Source: Owenia fusiformis (lineage: Eukaryota; Annelida; Polychaeta; Sabellida; Oweniidae). Taken from it: a stretch of 64,000 bases of DNA. The DNA is taken from the NCBI GenBank assembly GCA_903813345.2, contig CAIIXF020000011.1:25038166-25102165 (forward strand), written 5' to 3'. Shown here in pieces: positions 55,120-64,000 of this stretch; position 1 is the first letter of the stretch, and the number at the start of each line of letters is the position of its first letter. The notes under the pieces are model-generated. The model searched no databases. It was not told where the DNA came from and saw only the letters and a list, made by a program, of their open reading frames with translations. A program made the translations under genes and the position numbers.

Positions 55120-57660
55120 ATATATCAATACACATACATAGTCTATTGAAATTTGTTTTAAAAAGATCTCTAAGCTATTTTTAGATCAACATTTTTTCAC
55201 TCCTCATCTCTAAATTACTTATATGTATAATTTTAGTCCGTTGATTACAGTGTTTTCAAAAGTTATACTTTTGTATCTGTCTATAGTATTTGAGTTCTTA
55301 ACCCAATTGGAATATATTGTGTATCCCACAATTGTGAGAATTACATTTCTTGACTGAGAGACATTACCTTCCAACATATAGAATCTTATAATAAAATGTT
55401 TCCATTCGATATCACATCTCAAGATATTTCTAATTTTTTCCCAAATATTTTGTACAATCTTACAGTCCAGTAATAAATGTTTTGGAGTTTGTATCACTCT
55501 ACATTCACTACAATACTGGTTAATTTCTTTATTCCATTTGTATATAGTATTCCCAGACGCTAAAATATTATGGAAAAGCTAAAAATTGAATTCTGCATGT
55601 TTTTTATATATCATATTTCTAATTTTAGAATCATACATTTTTCATAGAAAGTTTTTCATCTTGGTGTGTTTAAATGGTTGCCCAACATCTTTCTATAATG
55701 CTTCTTTCATGTTTACTTTCTAGTAAAATATTAAACAATCGATAAGCATTGATGTGCTGTGTATGTATTTATTTACCATCTTTCATAAGGTAATTGTTTT
55801 TTGCTTTTATATTTGTATATTTTTCTGTTTTTCTATCCAAATTTTGAGTGAGTTTATTCAAATAACCTTTTATTCGTATATATTCGATTATCCAATTATG
55901 TTTCATTTTCAGTTTATTCAGAATATACTGCTCATCAACGAAAACTCCATCTTTAAAAAATCATTTATATAAATAAACCCACTTTTTATCCAATTATGAC
56001 TGTAAAAAACGTCTCCCTTGTTGCTCACTAATTATTCATTAAGCCAACATATTTCACCAAAGAGATTTTGTTTGTTTAATTTGTCAATTTTACATCTATT
56101 GAATGCACTAAAATATCTTTAAAGAATTTAGGCATATTTATCTTTATTTCTTGTGTAAATGTAGTTTTAACGAAATCTTTTATCTCGAATCCACATTTTT
56201 TTAATATAATGTATTGGTATATTTTTCCAAGTATCATCTTCAGAAAAGATTCGTTTTACCCAACTTCCTTTAATTGAAGTTATTTTCAATTCTAGATCTA
56301 CTAACCCTAGACCCCCATTTTCAACTTTTCCTATAATTGAATATCTTTTTAATCTATCTCTTTTCCATAAGAAATCAAAAACACGATCAGGCACATTCAG
56401 TATTGAAAAATTATAAACTAGTTTTGAAATCCCTAAGCTATTAATCACTTGAACTTTCCCAAAATATGTGAGTTTTCTTTTCTTCCACGATTCAAATAAT
56501 TTTTCGATTTCTAAAATCTTTGGGTCCCAATTTAATTCTTCACACTTTTTAAGAACATTTCTGATGTAAACTCCAATTCAAGGACTTTAATTGGTTCCTT
56601 TGTAAATTTTATATTCGTGTATAAATCTCGTTCATTGTTCTGATCTCCAAGCCATATACCAAGTGTTTTATCTAAGTTTAACTTAAAGCCACTTAATTTT
56701 GAGAATTTGTTCATTTCTTCGAGAAAATATATTATTGAGTATTTTTGTCTTAACATAATTCTTATATCGTCCGCATGTTGTAGTATTTTAATTTCATTAT
56801 TGTTTATAGTTATACCTTCTATTTTAGCATTTTTTCTATGTTATTTGACATTATTTCTGTGCATAATATAAATAACAGTGCCGCTAATGGACACCCTTCT
56901 CGGATACCTCGTTCAATTTTAACTTCTCTTGAACAATACCCATTATTTTTAATTTTTAATTTAGGATTTGTATACATAATTTTCGCCGATTTTCGAAATT
57001 TTTCCCCAAAATTCATGTTTCAAAGACTTTAAACATGAAATCCCAATTTAACATATCAAATGCTTTTTCTAAAGTCTTAACTAATTAAAATGCCTTATAT
57101 ATTTCCTCATTTGCATATTCAATTACGTCAATTAGTAGTCGTGCGTTTGTACCAATGAATCTATGTTCTATGTACGCTGATTGATTTATTCCTACAAGTT
57201 TTTTTTACAAAATGTTTAAATCTGTTAGTCAGTGTAAAAGCAATTATCTTATAATCATAATTAGTTAAACTAATAGGCCTGTAATTATGTAATATTTCTC
57301 TATCTCGACTTTCGTGAAGTTTTAATTTTTTGACAGCTTCTCTCAATTCATCTTTAGAAATGTCATTTTTTGAAAAATCCTTTTCAATTTGTGTTAGTGT
57401 ACTCTTCACGTTAGTCTCATTTAAATAAACATTTATATTTTCAATGTTTACCTTATCAGTTTGATATAGAATTTCATAAAATTTTGCTGCTGCTTCTAAA
57501 ATATCTTCATCTTTTACACCAGATTTTATCTTTAAACTAATTATAACATTCATTTTTGTCTTTTTCTTTCTAGTTTCAGGAAGTAAGAAGTACTCCGTTC
57601 ACCTTCCTCCATCCATTTTGCTCTTGATCTGATATATTAACCACTTCCTTCATTTTGATA
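55120..57660 (-). mobile_element. L1/Tx1-like LINE, 5'-truncated and decayed
   Basis: Read on the - strand, the order is: 57553-57161 with HNYRPISLTNYDYKI (RT motif 2-3 region); 57016-56819 with GIREGCPLAALLFILCTEI; LQHADDI at about 56783-56764, where the usual catalytic YADD is HADD; 56756-56532 with FSKLSGFKLNLDKT; 56448-56167 with GGLGLVDLE; and 55497-55219 with TPKHLLLDC, the C-terminal knuckle region. Frames are broken by stops and frameshifts, and the N-terminal endonuclease is absent. It cannot be active. Confidence 0.88.
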
Positions 57661-58425
57661 AAGGACCATGTGCACTCTCCATTGGGATCTCCCCATGAGA
57701 AAAAAATAATTCATCTGATTTTTCAAAATGAGTATTCTGCTTAAATTATTACATTTATATGCACACTAGTATCTTGTTGACCTATATTCAGCACTGTATT
57801 GATGTACAGGCCACTTATTAGGGTCATAATTCAACCATGAAGTGTAGAGGCATAGATTCCAAACCAGAAAGTATTTTAGTGTCTGTCAAAATCCACTTGC
57901 ATCCTACGCATCCGTACATCTTATCCAAATATGTTACTACATAATGAAATATAATAGTATATATTTTGGTTTTACAAAGTTGTATGATTTTTGATAAGTG
58001 TAAACGTTTTTGGAGCATTTTTCTATAGCCATTTTGCAGAGAAAAAATGATGAAAAATGCACAATCTTTTAATTTTAAGTATGACCTGAATCGATTGAAA
58101 ACTTCACATTTGCACATTTGATGAGATAAACCATCTGTGTCATATTGTGAAATTAAGAAATTACAATCGATTCAGGTCATAGTGTATTTTTAGTATTTTT
58201 GTGATAATCAATGGAAACCAATGGCCTCTATTGGGATCTGCTGATATCCTCATGTTAAGTCAATGATGCACAGCCCCATGTAAGTCAATACAACCTTACT
58301 GAACTAAATGGCCCCTATTTTAGCCTATGTGTGCCCGAGCACTTTAATATTTACCAAAGAGTTATATGACATTCTATTCTTCATGTTACACCTAAGAATT
58401 ATTCATTTTGATCATAATGGTATTG
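57660..58425 (+). repeat. Dispersed foldback repeat, copy of 16735-17520
   Basis: Same orientation and order as the intron 3 copy, including the TATGACCTGAATCGATTG inverted pair near 58079 and 58165. It adjoins the truncated 5' end of the LINE. Confidence 0.82.
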
Positions 58426-58435
58426 GTATTTGGTA

Positions 58436-58745
58436 TTGATAAGAAAAGTAACCTCAAATTCATAGCTTAGAAACCTAAATCATATATTTAAAACAATTTT
58501 GTATTATTTTATGTTGCATTGTGTACTCCAAATTGTGAAAATTGGGATTTTATTTTTTGGCAATTTTTTGACCTCTGTTAATGGCAGGCATAATTCAGCC
58601 TAAACGCCGGAAGTATATTAAACGGTTATAATAAAAATGATTAGGGAACATATGTAGTCATGTTAATGTTAGGTTAAATATCGCTGCGCTATAGTGTGCT
58701 ACCAGCTCCTTTATTAGACGTCCTAGAGATTTCATACCATGGACT
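58436..58745. repeat. Dispersed repeat, inverted copy of 29305-29615
   Basis: Complement of the 29-kb copy with few differences. The right edge ATTTCATACCATGGAC corresponds to the left edge there. Confidence 0.82.
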
Positions 58746-58877
58746 ATGAGAGTCAATATATGTTTTCAATGATTGAGTTGAGCATGTCTTTGCATTCGGT
58801 CGACTACGCTTCTTAAAAGAGAGCTTCGTCTTCAGTTTATAACTAGACTCTGCGTGCAGACAACGGTAAAGTCAGAA

Positions 58878-59221
58878 ACCGTTGTCACAAATGGCGGACA
58901 TTACCGTCGCTTCAATTAGATTTTCACGAACTGTATGTGTAATAGAGCACCCACTCCACTCCACTCTACCATCGAAATGAAGTCTATTAACCGATCAAAA
59001 TGAGATACGGGACAACGGACACTGTAATTACCACATGCCGTTGTCTTTCTAAATTACTCAATTTCAGATTCCGTTTTGATTCGAAATTGGGATTTCATGT
59101 GAAACATGATCACAAGAGCTTAATACATGCACAGAATTAACGACGATGAAATCCCATGAAATGAGGACCATGTGATTAAACAGTTGAAGCGACGGTTATG
59201 TCCGCCATTTGTGACAACGGT
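58878..59221. mobile_element. MITE with about 38-bp terminal inverted repeats
   Basis: ACCGTTGTCACAAATGGCGG and the following ACATTACCGTCGCTTCAA pair with the right end (TTGAAGCGACGGTTATGT and beyond). It is 344 bp long, with no coding capacity, and lies about 200 bp upstream of the TATA box of the second temptin exon. Confidence 0.85.
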
Positions 59222-59422
59222 ATCTGTTAGGCTATTCCGGGGTGAAGCTGCGGTTCTGGCTGCGGTTCTGGCAATTTCTCGTGTAGTTTAATCATGTTAA
59301 ATATTTTTTATGTTCATATTCATTCTCCTTCAAAATATTCACGCATGTGTTCAAAGAGATCATTAGGCGATGATTCAAAACCCGGGACTCATTAATTTAG
59401 GTAAACCTGGCGTATCCGCCGG

Positions 59423-59430
59423 TATATAAG
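59423..59430 (+). promoter_or_regulatory. Probable TATA box of the second temptin gene
   Basis: TATATAAG stands 80 bases before the ATG at 59503. A start site about 30 bases downstream (about 59453-59460) would coincide with the point where similarity to the 4.4-kb copy begins. A duplicated GCTGCGGTTCTGG at about 59240-59266 lies further upstream. Confidence 0.55.
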
Positions 59431-59459
59431 GATCAGACATCATAACGCACAACACACAA

Positions 59460-60315
59460 CATCACGAAAGCAAGAGCTCATTGGCATTTTATAAAGAACG
59501 AAATGAATTTTCAGTTCAAGTTGAGATTGATTTTCACTTTTTCAATATTAAATGTAACCGTCGGGTTCAAGTTTTTTCAAGATAAAATACCAAATGGGAA
59601 CAATGTCCCCCATCCATGTAAGCCTAACTACGTGTGGCAGGGGGTAGGACATAAAAATGCGATGGGTGGTGGAAACAGAAACGCGTTTGGATTGGCATTT
59701 GACGCAAATGGAAAGGTAATTATATTAGTTATTCTTAAAATATTTTGCAACATTCTTAAAACTATTTCATCTTGTATTATGTGTCCTGGGAGTAGGACCT
59801 TATTATAATGTCGTAGTATCACTATACCCCAACTTGTTTATTGGATAACTTCCTGAATTCGAATTCTGCCAGATTTTTTGTTTTCCCAATTTAAAAGTAC
59901 TACTAAATACTGTAAGTTAAACTGCAGATTACATAGCCGTAGGGACCGGGGGTTCAGTGGGTTAGGACGAACCCCTGGATAGGGTTTCCCCAAAAAATAT
60001 TTGTGGAAAACCAGAAACATTAAATTCAATTTATATGACCAATAAATAAAAACATAATAAAGTTGTACAATTCTCTCCAAACGTTTGGCAACCTTAGGCA
60101 AGGGTTGCAGGGGCGCCAAAAACAATTGTGTCAAATCTTCTATCTCAAAACGCATAATTTATGCTCGTTAAAACGTCAATTTATGGCAATACCTTTCTAA
60201 TGTTTTTCATCATATAAAATCAAAATGGAAAGCCGATGTTTTAAAGCTCGACACAACCTATTCTCACTTTTCTCAATGTAAATGTTACTTTTCTCGAACG
60301 ATTTAGATTACCAAC
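59460..60315 (+). repeat. Segmental duplication, copy 2
   Basis: Partner of 4355-5138. It includes about 105 bp absent from copy 1 just after the splice donor, and lacks about 20 bp near 60115 that copy 1 has. High identity in intron as well as exon shows a DNA-level duplication rather than a retrocopy. Confidence 0.9.
59503..59715 (+). CDS. First exon of a second temptin-domain gene (partial, runs off window)
   Basis: Seventy-one codons nearly identical to exon 1 at 4398-4610. One visible difference, G9 to R, lies in the signal peptide. The AAG|gtaatt donor is intact in phase 0. No matching exon 2 occurs in the remaining 4.3 kb, which is expected if its first intron is as long as the 11.5-kb intron of copy 1. 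It could be a full paralogous monooxygenase, a temptin-only gene or an orphan exon. The intact frame and its own TATA box favour a working start. Confidence 0.7.
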
Positions 60316-62700
60316 ACTATGTAAAATCCCATGATTAATACAGTATAATAAACCTATTAAACAAACATATCAGTTGTTTTAATTCATTTTAACCTGTTAT
60401 CATATATATGTATAAGACATAATTATAACAATGAATGATACGGAAAATTTCTCATCTGATACTTGTATAATTTGTTTTAATTTGTTATCAGCTGTTATCA
60501 GCTGTTATATTCCATCTGATTCAACTAGGAAAAACATATTATACTGGATGATACATTTCTCTGCTCTTGCGTATAATTTGTTTACATTAGGTTACATGTC
60601 GTTGACACAGCGTGTTGACACTATCTTATTGAATATATAAGCACAAATGCCAAAGGGATGGGTGACTAAAAACTTTTAAGAAACCCAACAAGAAAAGCAA
60701 ACTGTAAGTGTAAATCTGTCATAAGAAAAGTAGACCCTATATAATCCCAAAACCATAATCTAACGTGAAAAGAAACAATGTCTAACATCCCCCTCCCCCT
60801 CCAATCGAGAACCAATATCACAATCCAGGACCAGAACACCAAGGGACATTTCATTCATACTGAAGTCATTACAATACATGTTGAAGAAAAATTGAAAAAA
60901 ATTGATAGCCAATACTCATAACATCAAAAATAGTTGTAGTTACTAGTACTCATAAAAGATAGAGTATTCAGTCTCAAATGATGTGGGATAGATAAAATCA
61001 AGTCTCGAAGTCCATAGGCAATTCAAAGGGTCAACATCCGTTCGCAAAGCCGTCATCATAATCCATAAAACACAACAATTCACAATGGTCATCAGGAGAA
61101 AACTATGGCTGGTTTCAATCCCTATTTCTCAACCATTAATGCCATAGCCGGGATCCACCTCAAAAGGTGCCATGTGGAAAAATAGTGAGTTCATTGCCAA
61201 TTTAATTATACCATTCCTACATCCTTCAGCATCTCAAGTGGTAAAACTTGAAATTTTCGAAATTAATGACTTGTACTTTTCAGCAAAGTACAGAAAGTAT
61301 TTCTTTTAAGAAGTTTTTTACAAGTTTAACCTTGACCTAACAGCTTGATCACTAAAATATGGTGTCTTGATTTGAAATCTAGATATTTTGAGCACACCCT
61401 GCTATATCTAAAAAGCTGGGATACATAAACCCCATATATGGGTTAAGTGGAATATTGCTATCCAAATGTGGAAAGTTAACTATGACAAAATTAATGTCAT
61501 CTCTTTTGTCATATAATTTACATTCTATACTCATCACTCTCTATCATAAGACACAACACACATTTCTTCAGTTTCAAGAAATGAGAGCGCTTGGCACGCG
61601 TGTTTATTAATGACCATAGTACAACAGTTACATGAATAATGAGAACATGACAGTGTATACGCATACAGTGAGTGAGTTAGTGAATGTAACTAGAAAATAC
61701 AAAAAAGTATAACTGCACATGTATGACAATTCGATTGACACCATTAAAACCTCATCCAATTATTAGGATTACGAGGACTCTTAAACTAAGCAAAGACCCA
61801 AAATATTGAGGCCGAAATTCAAAAAGGTCTTTGCAGAGATAAAAAGGTATGCCAATCAAAATATCAATTTGTACGATCAATACTGACAAAATTTATGAAA
61901 CATACAGAAATAATATAATCTACAAATTAGGAGTTAAGTGTATTCCTCGCACGCTGGCAAGCCTCAGAATGACGTGTTCCTAACACTTACTCACTCACTC
62001 TAAACACAAATAACCGCCAAACCGTTCAGCCAATAGAAATCATTTATGTTCTCAAGTCGCTACACTGCGTTCCGCTCCACCGAACATAAATAGCTAATAT
62101 GTACTATTGTCTGGTTCAATGTTAATAAGAAGATCAAGATAAGGTGCATAAGGTGACATACAAGGTGATAAGGTGACATAGACATATTGAGTGTTTTCAG
62201 AAAAGCGGGTATTGATAAATTAAGTTTTGACATTTGAAAGTTGTAATGAATTAATATAAATGATTTTTCATAATAAGTCACCAGAAGTGATTAGTGCAGC
62301 AGTTGACAGATATATTTTAGTTTTAGCATTTATAACCTGCTTGCAAAAACACGGGCGCCCATTCAGATTATTAGCGGTTTTATTATGATATTGGATAATA
62401 ACCAGACTATAACATACTATATAATAAAATAATATATATATGATAATAATAATATATGATAATATTCCATGAAAGAAAAATGTGGGCACTTTATTAACTG
62501 AAATCAATATGTCTTAAGATGAAAGCAACATTGTTAATGGAGACAACGTAAGACTGCGACATTTTAACCCTTTTGATGATTTCAGTGTTCGTGAATCACG
62601 GTCGCGGTGATTTCAGTGTCCGGGTGTATTAATAGATGATTCACTTGTGATTATGTGTATATCAGATTCATTTTAGTTTTTTTAACACCTCCAGAGGGTC
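60316..62700 (+). other. Presumed intron of the second temptin gene, nothing recognised
   Basis: A 69-codon + frame at 60431-60640 is somewhat hydrophobic, but lacks splice or similarity support. The remainder is AT-rich. Confidence 0.4.
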
Positions 62701-62965
62701 CAGGGTGTTCCAAAAGTAACAGGACTGGTGCTGGTATTTTGTTAAATATACACCAATTGTCTTCAAAATTTTACATAATGTACCTTCATGTTTTGTAACT
62801 AAAACATAATTTTTGTCGAAACTGATTTAGAAATCGGCCGATGGCTACTCATCGGCCAGCGCCCGGTGCATATGTGGCCTAGGCATTAGAGAGAGACCGA
62901 GGTGGGAGAATAGATATCCCCCTCCCCTCTACACCAAACTTGTTCTCACTACGCTTTCGAAAATT
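62700..62965. repeat. Mariner-like end and a foldback-family terminus
   Basis: CAGGGTGTTCCAAAAGTAAC at about 62701 resembles a mariner terminus, but no partner end was seen. At about 62932-62965, ACACCAAACTTGTTCTCACT and ACGCTTTCGAAAA match the inner terminus of the 6.9-kb foldback (7622-7658). Confidence 0.55.
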
Positions 62966-64000
62966 GCCTGAAAGGCCTCCTCACACATTATTAAGGAAAA
63001 CATATCAACACATTTTGCGCATTTAACCATTTGATAACATATTGTGGATCTTATCTTAATTTGTTAATGTGAATTCGCACCTTCATTTGCATGGAAGACT
63101 TTGATAAAATCCTTTTTTGATGATCTTTGTTAGAATGCTGATGAAAGCTTCGAAATTCCAAATTGAACAGTCTACTAAGGATACCATGTTGTAAATATTG
63201 TTTTCTTTATAATATATTGAACTAGGACTGCTCAAACAAATTCGCTTTTTGTAGCTACAAGTATTTAATTTCAATAGATGATAAACTTCTAAATATAAGA
63301 AATTACCCTCATATGACAGTGTTGCAAGGTGTGTTGCAATGAATGTGGCACCCCGCATTCCTGATCCCGCATTATGTATTCTCAAAGAAAGCCATCATGA
63401 TAAACCATGACATCTCATTTCTTCTAAGCCCTGTGTTTCAGGTGAAACAGAAAGATGCTATGAGTATCAGAATGGAAGAAAGCATATATTTGCATTGATG
63501 GTGTATATATAGTTATTTTATATAGTGTTTTTAGTTGTACGTGGAAACCTATTCTAACCAGGAAGGATATTGCAACTTTTTTCAAGATCCTAAAGTTGCA
63601 ATTTTCGTTATAATTGTGTTTCATTGTAAAGACGCACCTGTGAAAGTGTGTCGCTGGTATAAAGGCGTAGTTCTAAATAAATTTAAGATACACGTTTTTT
63701 AAACTTGTACGTGAACGTGTAGAATTATGGACCTGATGGATTTTTTCTCCCTTTTGTACTGTTAATACTTGGCCGGTTGAGTATATAAAGGTATACATGT
63801 CCCAGCTTTTGGTAAGTGGGGGGTCAAACCTCCCCCCATCCACACATACACTTTTTATAATGCTTAAGTAACTTCGCATTGTAATTACAAGTCCATCCGT
63901 AATTACAAGTCCACCCGGACGATCTTGCACAGGTACTCATATAAGAACCTCTATATCTTTTTAACACCAATATAAAGATTGAAAAACGGACACACTATGT
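62966..64000. other. Right edge, nothing recognised
   Basis: No exon 2 of the second temptin gene (calcium-loop or ELGDPNC-like segment) was found up to the window end. Confidence 0.45.

Noticed and set aside
59838-60155. 105-codon - strand frame, similar to one at 4629-4949
   Set aside because: It is similar only because both lie in the duplicated intron segment. It is antisense to the intron, and the two frames end differently.

Overview
The window looks like nuclear DNA of a marine invertebrate animal: AT-rich, with GT-AG introns, very low gene density, several families of non-LTR retrotransposon and many foldback/MITE elements. The one complete gene fuses a temptin domain to a copper monooxygenase, an arrangement that fits a mollusc or other lophotrochozoan, or an invertebrate deuterostome. 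I cannot name the species.

Genes. (1) A complete eight-exon + strand gene (4398-25644) encodes an inferred 554-residue secreted protein: signal peptide, temptin domain, then a two-domain copper type II ascorbate-dependent (PHM/DBH-like) monooxygenase. The phases of all seven splice junctions agree, and all six expected copper ligands are present. (2) A near-identical copy of its first exon lies at 59503-59715 behind a TATA box. It is probably the start of a second gene that runs off the right edge. (3) Two exons at 39753-40326 encode most of one discoidin (F5/8 type C) domain. Their partner exons were not found.

Mobile and repeat layout. 0-4 kb: tandem repeats, a minisatellite, a TA-flanked MITE and a 15-bp foldback minisatellite. 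Intron 1 (4.6-16.1 kb): a CR1/L2-like LINE split by a 1.5-kb foldback element, a 3.4-kb long-TIR element carrying a tandem array, and a Tc1/mariner relic. Intron 6 (18.8-24.7 kb): 142-bp satellite units with paired YY1-like motifs, and three reverse-transcriptase shards. 25.7-39 kb: composite inverted repeats, a LINE 3' end with a perfect 12-bp target duplication, a tRNA-like SINE, foldbacks and a G/C-tract palindrome. 41.0-50.3 kb: a 9.37-kb element with about 1.45-kb terminal inverted repeats and a possible AGTT target duplication, without a recognisable transposase. 55.1-57.7 kb: a decayed L1/Tx1-like LINE on the - strand. Most of the rest is intergenic or intronic DNA with no coding signal I can defend.

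The strongest biological points are the temptin-monooxygenase fusion with its duplicated first exon and different upstream DNA, the large coding-poor long-TIR element, and the foldback whose conceptual removal rejoins a LINE reading frame.
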